Source of the DNA: Diorhabda sublineata | Taxonomy: Eukaryota > Arthropoda > Insecta > Coleoptera > Chrysomelidae | Direction: 5' to 3' | Length of the DNA: 64,000 nucleotides | Assembly (NCBI RefSeq): GCF_026230105.1 | Contig: NC_079474.1 | Coordinates: forward strand, 10,736,187-10,800,186 | Part shown: positions 23,683 through 34,984 of the stretch, one piece after another | Layout: each line of letters begins with the position of its first letter | Position numbering within the stretch: the stretch's first letter is position 1 | The notes under the pieces: generated by a model | Seen by the model: only the letters and a program-made list of their open reading frames with translations | Database searches by the model: none | What the model was told of the DNA's origin: nothing | Made by a program: the position numbers and the translations under genes

Positions 23683-24029
23683 CTACTACAAGAAACTCTT
23701 CTCCTATTAAAATTTTCCTTATTTTACCAAATTCTCTCCAACGAATCTCTCCCGCTCGAGTTTATTTTTAAATTTTTAGTTCATTTTATTAAAAAATCAT
23801 AGAAGCTTGGTATCAAAAAGGTTTTTTCTCTTTAATTTTATTTAGAAATCATATTTAAATACAAATTACATACTGATGAAATATAAATAATATAAATAAT
23901 AATATAAATAAATTTCGATCTTGCCGATGTAATAATAAAAAAATATGAACTGGTTATTTAAATTGAAAGTCATGAATGCAATTAGTTCTAGTTTTGAAAT
24001 CGGTTCTAAATCTAATACTTCCTTACATA
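23683..24029. other. AT-rich interval, no feature seen
   Basis: Low-complexity AT sequence (for example repeated aaataatataaat near 23880-23915). No gene. Confidence 0.4.
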
Positions 24030-24605
24030 CTACAGGGTGTTCCGGGACTTGATGCTGAAAATTCGGGAGTGAATAGATGACGTGAAAATAATACTGTGTG
24101 TGATAAATCTCATACGACCCCTCGTTTCTGAGTTATAGGCCTCCAAAGTTCCGGAATTTATGCTTAAGTATATTTTCTAAATTATATATTCGAATTTAAT
24201 TTAATGGATGATTATATGACGCTATAAAGTAGAATGTTGGAATACTAAGTTCAAAGAAATATCCTCCGTAGACCCTCGGTGTGTAGAAGCGCAATGTGTC
24301 CATTTCTAACATTAATTATATTTTTTTTTTGTTTTATGTGATAAGTTTTAAGGTGACCAATAAAATTTTTCTACACTTCATTTTTTTCTTATGTAAGTAT
24401 TTTCAATAAATAATTACAATTCATGATATTTTTTTTCTGAATGTCTCTTTATGGCGAACGATTTCCTTGGCATGTACAACGATATAAAAATCTACATATC
24501 TTCTAAACCATGAATTTTGTGGTTTTTTTAGATTGTACAGGTTGTCCCTGGAAATATTACGGATTGTTAACCATTGGGCATGAGCCGCCTTTAGCATTCA
24601 GATAG
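24030..24605. repeat. Dispersed repeat family R2, copy 1 (rearranged)
   Basis: Two pieces in opposite orientation. 24030-24235 (plus), beginning acagggtgttccgggactt, shares ttaagtatattttctaaatt and a ggcctccaaagttccg block with the copies at 45.4 and 46.9 kb. 24408-24605 corresponds to the other half of the family in reverse: tgtctctttatggcgaacg, taaaaatctacat and ggattgttaaccattgggca. In the other two copies both halves run in one direction, so this copy was inverted or is two insertions. Noncoding. Confidence 0.65.
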
Positions 24606-25041
24606 TAGTTTGAATAATATATCGAGAATTTTAATTTGGAAGATAAACTTTTAACGTAGTCGGTTGCTGAAGTCTTAAAAATATCAAATACAACATGCCA
24701 TGCAGGAAGACAGGACTTGGCTTTAAGTCAACCCTTTCGGAAGTTTACCTTTGGGATTTTAATGGGCAATCATGACAAATGCTGATCTAACGGGAAATTG
24801 GTGACGCTGCATGGTGCATCGTTTTAATGAGTCAAAGATTATCATAAGTAGATGTTCTTCGCCGGATTGCTCACCAGTAACAAGTTTCGGCTTTATTATG
24901 TGAATCCACCATTGCATAATCCTTCTGATACATCTTAATTACGCAACAACACTATTGACGCTTTTTTTTTCAATTTTAGTTCGTTTGATGGCAAGTATGA
25001 AATTTTGACACTATTGTGAATTCATCTGCTTTCATTGAGTC
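24606..25041. other. Interval without recognised feature
   Basis: No ORF with a motif. Minus-strand reading near 24850-24910 vaguely suggests a mariner-like segment but is too short to claim. Confidence 0.3.
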
Positions 25042-25398
25042 ATGGCGTTCTTCAACATCTTTGTTAAGAGGCGCGAGATCTTCAAATATCAATTGCACAT
25101 GTTATGTGATGAACAATCAATAATTCATAAATACGCATGTCACTCATACCAAAGTAAGAAATGGAAAATAATGTTTACTCCTCGTATAAAATTCGGTAAA
25201 CATCTAACAAACTGTCAGTCCACGTGGACTCATCATCTCCACTGTTTACCAATGGAAAGATCGAATCGTAAACATAAATGCATTTCTATTGACCGACGCT
25301 GTCGGAGAGCGTATGTACACAATTTCTGCCAGATAGTCTGTGATAAGCAGTGGTGTCGTTTAATGACATTCATTTATTTCATAAATTTCTTGAAATAA
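25042..25398 (+). pseudogene. Possible piggyBac-type transposase C-terminus
   Basis: A 118-codon ORF. Its last 50 residues read NCQSTWTHHLHCLPMERSNR then HKC, a short spacer with Arg/Cys, FCQIVCDKQWC and a hydrophobic end. The spacing of Cys residues with a preceding HHL-x-x-LP motif resembles the cysteine-rich C-terminal domain of piggyBac-like transposases (usual C..C...Y.C..C...LC...CF...H). The terminal His is not present and the upstream part is not recognisable as the DDD domain, so this is a tentative call. It lies in the left half of R1 copy 2. Confidence 0.35.
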
Positions 25399-26250
25399 AT
25401 AGAAACATGGCGCTCTTTAGACCATGGACGAATTGAAACAGAGAAATTGCACGGTGTAGTAGAGAATTAAGACAGGTATGAATTTAATAATAAATATTTA
25501 GATAAATAAACCCAGCAAGTTATTTTAAATATACTCGAATGTTTAAAAAAGAAAAATGTTCAGTACTCAAAATAAGAAATACTGAATTAACTAGAGTAAA
25601 TGAAATTTCCATTTGTCGAGTAGTCACGGAAGGGGTTGGTGTGGATCATTCAAAGAACCGGAAAACATGTAACAGTTGACAAATCTACTAAAGATTTTAT
25701 ACGTAGGACAATTTATAGTTTATGTAAGGAGAACAGAGTTGCGACATTAGAAGTAATACAGCAAAAGGTAGTAGATTGTCATGAATCAGTCTCCAGAACT
25801 GAGTAAAAAGATTGTAGAATTCGTAAAGAAAGTTCTAGCAGCAAACCCCCAAGAGCTTTAAAAAAACTGTGTTGAACATGTTATCAAAGAAGAAGATCAG
25901 TATGTGGTATCACCCTCTTCACAAATTGCCACAATCCAATCAAATGATAACTCTAGCTCAAACTATTCTGACTACCATGATTATTTATAAAGCTACTTTG
26001 GAATTGAAAAGTTTTTTTTCTTTTATGTGCAGAAAATTTATTTTCCTTTATGGTTTTTTCTCAGAAATTTCGTTTTCCCGAAAAAAAAACGAAAAGGGTA
26101 TATATAAAAGGCTCCGTTCACGTCTGGTACCCTGTTTAAACCAAACTTCCTTACAGCAGGTACACTTTACTCGTCTATTTACATTTTATAATTTAATATT
26201 CAATTGTAGCAACTTAACGAGGTATAATAATGATTTTTTTTCTATAAGTT
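25095..26250 (+). repeat. Dispersed repeat family R1, copy 2 (interrupted)
   Basis: Aligns with copy 1 on both sides of an insertion at 25525-25967. Left half: cgcatgtcactcataccaaa, cagtccacgtggactcatca, attctttagac-like block and agcaagttatt. Right half: gactaccatgattatttata, gttcacgtctggtaccctgt and atttacattttataatttaa. A TATA-like stretch (ggtatatataaaaggctccg, 26099-26118) precedes the conserved tcacgtctggtacc block; by position this could be a core promoter, but that is inference. Confidence 0.65.
25525..25967 (+). mobile_element. Nested insertion carrying a transposase N-terminal scrap
   Basis: Comparison with R1 copy 1 shows about 443 extra bases here, bracketed by tatt at 25521-25524 and 25964-25967, a possible target duplication. 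One plus-strand frame near 25675-25805 reads DKSTKDFIRRTIYSLCKENR followed by VATLEVIQQKVVD, which resembles the N-terminal region of a transposase family widespread in arthropods. The remainder is unreadable. The superfamily is uncertain. Confidence 0.5.
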
Positions 26251-27039
26251 GTACATGCTGGTTAATAATTAGACTTACTGCGTTTTGCTGGAGAAGGACT
26301 GAGTGACACATAATGAAATATAAATAAAAACAGAGCGAAAACAACAACGCAATCCGAAAATTTGTTTGACATCGTAAAATTTTTTATAAAAGCGAAACCG
26401 TTTCCATTATATATACACAATCACAATCCGAAAAAACACTAAAAAGAGTTTAAAAAGTTTATAAAGGATGTACCCGATTTTCAGGACATGTTTTATTATC
26501 AATTTTAAGCGTTTCGATACCTATTGAGCCATTCTCCATTTGACAAGCACTGAAATTATCCGATTTTGAGAATTCGGAACCGATGTCAGAGAATGTAACG
26601 TACGCTTTCCACTTTCCCCCACAGCAATCGGTGAACTAGCTGATTCACAATGAAAGCTCCTGCAAGCTTGGAACCGATACGAAATCTAACGAATAATAGC
26701 GATTCTACACGAAGCGCGAAAGCTGCTTCCATGTATGTTGTAATTATTTTTATTTATTTTATAGATTAAACCATACGTTTTTTTCTCATTTGTTAATTTT
26801 TTAAGTTGCATATCAAAAAAAAATAGTGAAAAAACAAGTTAAGTAGATAAATAAATTGTTAAACATATTCGACGCTTTTCACAGAACGAAATTAAATATA
26901 TATGAGGGTTATTTGAAAAGTTTTCGATATAACAAAGAACCCAAACACATAATCAATTTGCCCAGTAAGAATACAAAAAGGAATCCATGAATCCTGACGA
27001 ATCTAATCAGGATGATTAGGTATTTTGATCGAATTATCG
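26251..27039. other. Interval without recognised feature
   Basis: AT-rich, with a moderately GC-rich patch (26490-26730) that shows no readable domain. Probably repeat-derived. Confidence 0.3.
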
Positions 27040-28390
27040 AATTTCTTAAGCAAAATATATTACAACAGAATAAGTCACAAACTAAATAGAGCAAAGAATG
27101 AATCCTTCCAGATTCATGTTCCGAACCTTTCTCGTGATGCTTGGAAAGCTACAGGAAAAACTTAAACGACCAACAGTAACCAACTCCTTCACTAAAATCA
27201 GATATGGGCTAACTTAAAGAAAGTCAAAGTTTTTGCAGAACACCTTTCAAATGTATCCTCATCTCCAAATAATAATAAAGATGAAAATATGAAAAATTTT
27301 CTTGAAGCACCATGCCAATTATTTCTACCTTTGATAGCATTTACCCCGTCAGAAGTTCGACAACAAATAAAACTTCTAAATCCCAAGAAAGATTCTGGGT
27401 ATGATCTAATAACAGGGGAACTACTACAGAAACTACTAATAAAAACATAATAACGTCCAAAATACTAGAAAGACTACTTCTGCTTAAAATAAACAGTTGT
27501 TCCCATATACGAACTCTTACCAAAGCACCAATTCGGTTTCAGATGCGAACACTCTACAATTCAACAATGCCACAGGATAGTAAACATAATTAAAACAACC
27601 CTAGAAGAAAAAAAGGAGTATTTCTCGACATATAATAGGCTTTCGACAGAGTCTGGTGTGATGGTCTCCTCTACAAACTGAAATTAAGTTTAAAGGAACA
27701 ACTCTACTTTATTTTAAAATCTTATATTACCGACTGCTAATTTCAAGTTAAATTTGAAGATACCTACTCAAATTACCATACGATAGAATCTGGAGTACCT
27801 CAGGGTAACGTTCTAGGCCCATTTCTGTATCTGATATTCACAGCAGACGTTCCAAGCCCAGACGATACCTTCATAGCAAAAATCTGCTTGTCCGCAGATG
27901 TTAATCAATAATATTCTCATTCCGATAAAACCAATTGTCAAGTACTTAAGAGTTGTATTTAGATGGAAAACAAGAGAAAACAGTTAAATTTGAATAAGAG
28001 TTGCATTTAGATGGGAAACACAAATCAAAAACAAGAGAAAACAGTTAGATTTGAAACTAAAAAATATACAGTGGCTACTCAACAAAAGGTCTCAACCAAG
28101 ACTCGAAAATAAATTGCTCATCTACGAAACTATATTCATACCAATCTGGACGTATGGAATAGAGCTATGGGGCTGCAATTGACCTTCAATTGCGAAGAAA
28201 CATTCAAATCCAAAACACTGCACATGTTTTGTAGAGCCCCCTGGTATGTTACTAACTAAACAATTCATAACCAGAACATCCCCTACCAAAAATGTGATAA
28301 AAAATGTTCCATAAGATACAAAATTCATTCCAATGACCACAACAATGAATTAATAGATAATCTATTCATGACATGACATGAGGATTCGCC
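27040..28390 (+). pseudogene. Jockey-like LINE reverse transcriptase remnant
   Basis: Plus-strand LINE ORF2 remnant. In order: linker YYNRISHKLNRAKNESFQ and NLSRDAWKATGKT (27058-27160), FTPSEVRQQIKLLNPKKDSG then YDLITGELLQ (27340-27430), HQFGFRCEHSTIQQCHRIVN (27520-27590), AFDRVWCDGLLYKLKLSL (27640-27700), FQVKFEDTYSNYHTIESGVP then QGNVLGPFLYLIFTADVP (27740-27850), and after the palm LLIYETIFIPIWTYGIELWG (28110-28175). The catalytic box (usual FADDT) reads SADVNQ, so the second Asp is Val. Stops and at least three frameshifts are present. The order and LELWG-type motif fit the Jockey clade. The 5' endonuclease half is missing. Confidence 0.82.
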
Positions 28391-29490
28391 TCAGTATCCA
28401 ATCTGCACAGGTAGCAACCTAAAGTGCGGAGCACGTATTTTCCGTAATAGACGGAGACTATGCTATCATGGAGACTGTTGGGTATAATCGAGCAGGTTCG
28501 TCGCTGAGAAAACTTCTATCTTAAGAGACCAAAAAGAAAAAGGAGCGAAGTCGCCAGTGGTGGTAAGAGAAATCAGTGATAGAGTGGGTACGAAGAATAT
28601 CCCGAACCTGCCAGGCAGAATACCACGCCTTGAAGATAAAAGTATTTTTTACTCAAACTTCTCTGATAACCCTCGTATAGAGAGGAATTCGTATTTTTCG
28701 AAAAATAAATCTCTTTTATAAAACCGAAATATCACCTACAATTAATTAAACGTTGTTGATTGTCTCCAAATTAATTTGAAATTAATTCAATTGTTGCCAT
28801 CAGAATGAGATACACTCCCATCACCATAGATACTGCCTGATTGAAACAAGTTTTACCAATTGGAATGCTGACGTGTCGAAATAGGGTCAAGGGTTAATTA
28901 AGGAAAATTATCGTACTAAAAAGATTGGACCGTTAGAGCCGACGGTTAGTTTTATCTTACAAATTATTCGACAATGTTTCAATTATCAATACGTTCAAAA
29001 ACTTTTGAAAAACAAATTTATTTCTTAAAAAATATTGTCAAAATATACTTTGGGATGGGAAAAATTGGTCATAAACACACATCACAGCTTCATTTTCTCA
29101 TTAGGTATTGTTTTTAACAAAAATTTGGTTTGAAAAGTATTTTTATGACTCTTTAAATGAAAAGCGAAGCTTAAACGATGAATAATGATCCGTATCAATC
29201 ATTTTTAGCAGATCTAGCGCACAGGGCTATTAGTATCTATAGATTGTAAAAAATAAGTTCTAAGGGACAAATACGGATGAATTAGATGTCTATTTGGGAA
29301 CCACTGTCTTAGGGCAATGAAATATATAGGGTATTCCTAAATTCATGCGAAAAATTCATATGAAATTAAAATGGGTCTTTTCCATAACAAAATTTCCTCA
29401 GCCCATCTCTTTCCAAGATATCATCTTAAAAAGGTGGTGAAGCTTGAAACTCAATTGATTAAAAAAATAATGAATTATAGTATTATATAT
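28391..29490. other. Interval without recognised feature
   Basis: A GC-richer patch at 28430-28640 may be the 3' end of the LINE or another repeat. No domain is readable. The rest is AT-rich and featureless. Confidence 0.3.
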
Positions 29491-30132
29491 ACAGGGTCAT
29501 TCACGGGAACCGAATGTTTTTGAAGTGGGTTCTGGTGGTGGTCTGGTGTCTAACGTCAGTTTAATATCCATCGTAATGCAAGTGTCTTTTCTCGTAACAT
29601 AATATTGCGATGGGTAAACAACCTTCGAACAAATAGGTCAATATTGAAGAAAAAACCACCGGGTCCCCAACGAACTGCTAGCACTCCGGAGAACATTGAA
29701 CGAGTAAGGGAAGCCTTTGTCAGAAGTCCACGCCGCCCTATGCAGAGGCATTCAGCAGCACTTCAAATGAGCACAAGTACGGAAGACGAATTCTGCATAC
29801 AGATCTAAATTTACATCCTTACAAGAAAGCCGTCGTGCAGCAGTTAAAAGACCAAGATTCCCAGCAGCGATTGCAATTTTGGCGACTAATGCTTACCGTT
29901 TTTGAAGAAAATGAAAATTTTATATTGTTAATAAGTGACGAAGCCCATATTCGTCTGAAGGGATTTGTCAACAAATGAAACTGTCAGTATTGGACAGAAA
30001 GAAACCCACATCAACTTCACGAGTAACCACTTCATAGCCTAAAGGTATGTATTTTTTCGTAAGTGATTTTGTAACAAATGCTATGATTTAACAAGTGTAT
30101 TAAAAACATGCGGTTCCCATGAATAACCCTGT
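29491..30132 (+). mobile_element. TIR-bounded Tc1/mariner-superfamily deletion derivative
   Basis: A 642-bp element. Its ends are inverted repeats: acagggtcattcacgggaac at the left, and at the right the complement of acagggttattcatgggaac, with tat before and after. Between them lies one transposase remnant (29605-30030). Frame changes give WVNNLRTNRSILKKKPPGPQ and TASTPENIERVREAFVRSPR, then after a 1-base shift RRILHTDLNLHPYKKAVVQQ, FEENENFILLISDEAHIRLK (first catalytic Asp) and CQYWTERNPHQLHE. The last two catalytic regions are deleted, so the element is nonautonomous although both TIRs are well kept. Confidence 0.8.
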
Positions 30133-30840
30133 AAACAAGGTACGCCTTCTATACAACAGGCAAATCCCATATCAATGGTATACCTACCGAAGAAATTCCT
30201 GTAAACAATGGTATTCGACAAGGAGATTCTCTTAGCCCCGTATCGTTCAATATCGTTATGGACGAAGTGGTAAAAAGCAATCGTAACTTGAAAGGGTATA
30301 CAATGGGGAACAAAGACGTCAAGTCTTTAAAAATGAAGATATTTGCAGCAAAAACGAAATGCATGACCACCTCAAAAACACCCATCAGATGCAAACTGAT
30401 TCTAGATGATGAAATTTATACAACAAGAGATGAAATTTAAATATCTAGGCATAGAAATATCAAGATACAACACGAACCTCAGCTTACCCGAACGATACAA
30501 TCTTCCGGAACAAATATATCGGAATCGAGACCAAATATCGAATCTACAAGGCTGTCATCCGACCTATATTAACAAACAGACCAGATACATCGAAGACAAA
30601 GAGAATATGAGAAACCACCGAAATGAAAATGATGTGCAGGATCGCTGGAAAAACACTTTTTGACATGGAGAGAAGCGAGGACATTAGATCGAATGAATGA
30701 CGACAGAATGGTCAAAATAACTATAGATAAGTCGCCCTTGGGGCGCCGAAGTATTGGAAGACCCCACAAGAGATGGGGCGACAAACTCTCTAATAATTAA
30801 ACGGCAAAGGATACGAGGTAAAACAAGCATTTTGATTACA
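30133..30840 (+). pseudogene. RTE-like LINE fragment (RT C-terminal part)
   Basis: Plus-strand frame from about 30190: EIPVNNGIRQGDSLSPVSFN then IVMDEVV, the RT motif preceding the catalytic box. The YADD box that should follow about 25 residues later is deleted, and the reading jumps to KTKCMTTSKTPIRCKLILDD (30350-30410). FKYLGIEISRYNTNL follows at 30428-30475, then fragments of the C-terminal region (TEMKMMCRIAGKTLFD-type reading near 30620-30665 and SPLGRRSIGRPHKRWGDK near 30730-30785). The order is that of RTE-clade proteins. It is adjacent to, and perhaps joined during insertion with, the transposon ending at 30132. Confidence 0.78.
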
Positions 30841-31563
30841 TTAAAGAAAGAAAAAGAAGATTTTTTTTCTCTTAAGCGATTGGTTTTGTAAACAAAATTG
30901 AACAATTGAACATATTTTTAAATAAAACAAAGATTTTGTGTTCATAAAACTTCGTCTTGAAAAAAGTTTGGATATCAAAAAAAATTTGGGTTCTTTATTT
31001 CACCCCTGTATTATCTAACAGGAATATTGAAAAAATACCTGTAGCTGGTCCTTTGCGAGTGCACGAAGATTATAGAATTTCAAGTTTTTAGCTTTTCTGA
31101 AATTAAAAAAGAAATAAAAACTCTTACGCATTTTAATTTCATACTAGCAATCGCCTCCTGAATTTTGTCGCATGAATTTAGAAACACCCTGTATAATCAC
31201 CTATCTGCAATGAATATGAAAAAATAGGGTTGTATTATAAAAACATAGGAAACCAAATAAACCAACATCGAATTGAAAGAAAACATAGAAGATCAATGCT
31301 ACAAAAACTGATGTTTTTCGTGAAATTTCAAATTTAGTTGAGTTCATTGAAAAAATTCTGTTTAGCTTCGATATAACATCTCTCACCTACTCGAAAAATT
31401 CCAGATTTTTCGTATAAATTTGAGGGAAGATTCCTAATTATTAAACACGCCCCTTTCAATCAATCCGCAGCAGCTACTAATCGAAAACGGATTTGTATAA
31501 ACGGTAAATCTCAAATGTGGTTTTGATCGAAATAAAACAAATACTTCAAATTATCAAAATCGT
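30841..31563. other. Interval with MITE-like terminal motif
   Basis: gaatttagaaacaccctgta (31178-31197) is a motif commonly seen at termini of Tc1/mariner-related MITEs. A partner end is not obvious. No coding sequence. The interval lies 3' of the Gly/Tyr-rich gene. Confidence 0.3.
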
Positions 31564-31569
31564 ATTTAT
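31564..31569 (-). terminator. Poly(A) signal of the Gly/Tyr-rich gene
   Basis: AATAAA on the minus strand, 12 bases after the TGA stop (31581-31583). A very short 3' UTR would result. Confidence 0.65.
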
Positions 31570-31580
31570 TTCAATATTTT

Positions 31581-33070
31581 TCACCAACCATGACTGTATC
31601 CATTAGAATATCCGTATCCATAGCCGCTACTATATCCGCTTGAATAACCGCCGTGATAACCTCCATATCCACCATGACCCCAACCTCCATATCCTCCGTA
31701 CCCATAATAAGGTCTAAAATTGAATATTTCACAAATGAGATGGTGGTATTTTTTTTAAATTAGAATTTACTTACTGTACATAATGTTTTTCAACAACAGT
31801 ATATCCTGGAGAACCGTAATATCCTCCATAACCTCCGTATCCGTAGCCTCCATAACCAAAGCTTTTAGCAGCTACTATACCAGCACCTATACCTATCGCT
31901 TTGGCTCCCAAAATTTTTGCACCAACTGTAAGTGAAAATGAAAGTTACAATGTAAGAAGATGAAACTTTTAATTTCGATATCTAAAGACGATAATTTGCT
32001 TATCGAAACACGCTTTACTGTGCAATTGTGAGTGTTGGTATAGCAGCAGAGGTAAACAGTTTTAATATCATCCATGGTTTGAAAAATTCTAATTTAGATG
32101 ACAGGATGTTTCGTGCTATAGTCTCGCAGAAATCTAGCAAGTTTTTTTATATTTCCTTTCTTCATAAAATATACAAATAAAATAAAAAACTATACAATAA
32201 TGTCGACAGCCGAGACAAAAGGTAGACTGAAGTCTGTACCGACTGAAATGAACATTATAAAAGCGCGTTATCGCTAAATTTCTTTCATTTGCCCGAGAAA
32301 ATGATTCTGGTATTTTAGTAGTACACGTGGATATATCTCGAAAAGCTAAAAAAGGCGAACAAGCCAGTATGCAGTTTTGAAAAATATGTTTCAATAATAT
32401 TCGCGATAATTAGAATAATCAATTATTTGCAAATTTGATCTCCGATACCTTTGAGAGACTTTCGTGTGAGATTCGAGACGAGAGAGTCTCGTCTCGTCTC
32501 GCTAGGTCAATTTAAAGTATCGTCTCGATCACGAGAATAGATTGGACACTCGTAAACGAGAATATCTTTGATAATACTAACGTTTCTTATAACATAAACC
32601 CATATAACATTCCGAGTGAAATATTTGTCTTTCTTAATCATTATTTGCATCAATTTCCTGATGTTATTCTGCTGTATGTCACAAATGACTGAAATTTAAA
32701 GAATTTTTAGTATTTTTTGAAATATTTCGAAAGACGAAGTAGAGATTTATTTAGCTAATTAAGAACTCTATTTTAACAAAGAAAGGTTTTTCAAAAAACA
32801 ATTTATGGATATAAAAACAATTTTTTGTATTATGTCAATTGCTTTTAATACAATAATTCTTTGTTGATCTCTATGAAAGAAATTGTTAAAACTGAGATGA
32901 ATTAACTTACTCAATCCAAAACTACGTTTGGTTCTCAAATTCTCTACTCCATCATCACTTTCTATTTGCTCTACTTGTACAGGTTCATCAATTCCATTTG
33001 AATCAACCTTTTCTATACTTCTAGCGAGCACTGCTACACAGAGCGTTGCGAATATCACTATCCCTCTCAT
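31581..33070 (-). CDS. Secreted Gly/Tyr-rich protein, three exons
   Basis: The only convincing intact gene. Exons: 33070-32911, 31925-31775 and 31713-31581, joined by introns of 985 and 61 bp. Donors are GTAAGT in both cases; acceptors are ttacag and ttttag. Phases agree (1 and 2), giving 147 residues and a TGA stop. Residues 1-17 (MRGIVIFATLCVAVLAR) form a signal peptide. Residues 18-45 are acidic, and RTKR at 46-49 is a furin-type site. The mature part starts SFGLIGAKILGAKAIG with an Ala/Gly/Ile stretch, then is dominated by GYGG, GGY and SSGY repeats with Trp and His, ending NGYSHGW. Such proteins are typical of insect cuticle or glycine-rich secreted peptides; structural or antimicrobial use cannot be told apart here. 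An in-frame ATG nine codons upstream (33097) is less likely because it sits about where transcription should start. Confidence 0.88.
32462..32560. repeat. GTCTC/GAGAC-rich palindromic patch in intron 1
   Basis: Clustered gagac and gtctc units in both orientations (gagacgagagagtctcgtct near 32473) within the large first intron. It could form a short hairpin; no function can be assigned. Confidence 0.5.
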
Positions 33071-33116
33071 GTTGTTGCAAAAATTCGCACTAAACATTTT
33101 CTCGCAACAACCATTT

Positions 33117-33124
33117 CTTTTATA
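33117..33124 (-). promoter_or_regulatory. TATA box of the Gly/Tyr-rich gene
   Basis: TATAAAAG on the minus strand, 47-54 bases before the ATG at 33070. With the usual spacing of about 30 bases, transcription would begin near 33090-33095, leaving a 5' UTR of only about 20-25 bases and placing the upstream ATG (33097) at or before the start site. An Inr-like ttagtg lies at about that position. Confidence 0.65.
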
Positions 33125-33275
33125 GTACCCATCGATTCTTCGTTCCGGTCTTTTAACCTTGTCTGGAATATTTTTTATGAATATTAATACCATATTCTTG
33201 TATTCTTTATTTTGCGTTCAGTACTGACAGTTTTTTAACCGTTTTCACAACTTTTACTACGAAAAAACAACAATA

Positions 33276-34429
33276 CGAGGATGGTCATAGAAGCCAAGAA
33301 AATTTTGGAGAAAAATATATTTATTTTTCAACGCAATTTCCTTTCAGCTCCATACAATTTTCGCAGCGATGTTCAATAAATTCGATACTGTTTATTTAAT
33401 AAGAATCGTCAATCTCCTCAATCATTAACAACCGACGTTAACTTTTCATTTCATCAATTATTCAAGTCTGGAAGCAGAAAATAATCTGAAAGGGCTAAAT
33501 CTGGCGAAAAGGATGCATGAGGTACCAATTCATCAATGTTGGCCTTTGTAATACCGGATGTGTGAGCTGGTGCATTGTCTTGATGAAATAACACTTTCTC
33601 CTTAGTGAAATGCGGCAGTTTCTGCCTGATTTCTTTGTTCAAACGTTGCAACAAGTTCGCTACAAACTCGATGTTGATGTTTTTTAATTATTCCACGCGC
33701 ATCTCAAAATTCCTGCAGACGAAAAAGTTTTTGCCTAGAGGCCGATTCGCCCTTTTCAGTCCATTGTTTTGATTGTTCTTTTGATTTGGGTGTGCAGTGA
33801 TTGACCTACGTTTCATCTATGGTTTAAAAGCACAAAAAATCGGCTTTATTACTGTGAAAATTTGCCAAATACTCGATGGAAACATATTTATACCGCTGTT
33901 TTTGATCAATTGTGAGAAAACGCGATATCCATCTTACGCACAAGTTTCTTATTTTCAAATTTTCAGTTTATATGCGATGTACCGCACTCTTTGAAATGCC
34001 TTCTATGTCTGCTACTCGCGCACTTTTAGTCGATGATTATCTTTAACATTTCTGAAGTCGCAACCTCTTTGGCCGACTATTAAGATGCTGGTCTTCGCAG
34101 GTCGTACGACCTGGTTAAAACTCTGCTACCCAATATTTTACAGTTGATAACGAAGAAACAATCTCACCCAAAGAACAACATGGTTCAGCTTTAATAATGG
34201 TTGGGCTAACGCCTTTTAAATAAATTGTATAAGAAACGAATTTTTCCCATGTTTACAAATTCACAGATAACGTCCACTATCGATGGCCTCCACACAAATA
34301 CTAAACAACGTGGCGTTTTTAAACTTGAAGCATATGCTGAATAGATTGTGTACTTTCTTGTAGAGTAGTATGTTAGAAGCAACTACCGGCATCTCTAGGT
34401 CAGACCAGGTACTTCTAGGACCATCCTCG
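33276..34429 (-). pseudogene. Nearly full-length irritans-type mariner, decayed (copy C)
   Basis: Ends: cgaggatggtcatagaag at 33276-33293 (preceded by TA), and on the right the complement of cgaggatggtcctagaag at 34412-34429. Minus-strand reading: SYTIYLKGVSPT near 34230, NLKIRNLCVRWISRFLTIDQ near 33950-33890, TIDETQVNHCTPKSKEQSKQ with the first Asp near 33820-33770, and VLFHQDNAPAHTSG with the second Asp near 33590. SFSPDLALSDYFLLPDLNN with the third Asp lies near 33500. Only 30 residues lie between the last two Asp instead of 34, a 4-residue loss. Frameshifts and stops elsewhere inactivate it. It lies about 200 bp upstream of the Gly/Tyr-rich gene's promoter. Confidence 0.87.
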
Positions 34430-34980
34430 GCGCTAGATAATAAATATTTAGAAACTTAACAGCTGTTCAGAAATATGGAACGTGGTTGGAATGTGGTTGG
34501 AACTTTTTTTTCATGTAAACTATCTAAAAAAAAGGTTTACTAGATTCATAATTTCTTAAAAATAACAATACTCATACTTATAATAACATTTTAGACGATA
34601 AAAACTGATTTTAGTTTATAGAATATAAATTCTTATGCATTTTTTAATCCTTGTAGATGAGATAAACACTCTGCATCTATTACTAAGAGAATGCTTTACT
34701 CTGAATTTAATTATTTTGCCTCGCCTTCATCCCAGAAGATGCTATTTTTTTAAAATTTCTTGTCCTATTTCCCAAGTTTTAGCACTACTTTCTACTAAGC
34801 TTCTTATCAAAATGAGCATGACATTTACAGAGTATCTATGGCTTTTCCTGCAGCTTTCCTCCTCTGCCATGACCTTTTGTTATGTCCTTTATGATATATT
34901 TCTAATACTCAATTTCCCATTTCATTATAGAAAGTTTTGAATTTCTCATAAACTCTTTTTCTTATATTAAACATCACCCT
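34430..34980. other. Interval without recognised feature
   Basis: AT-rich; the plus ORF at 34635-34940 is Leu/Phe-rich with no recognisable domain. The accctgta motif at 34976-34983 may be the 3' end of the neighbouring mariner. Confidence 0.35.
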
Positions 34981-34984
34981 GTAT

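Noticed and set aside
25869..26306. 145-codon ORF across the nested insertion boundary
   Set aside because: It spans the insertion junction and R1 sequence in an arbitrary frame.
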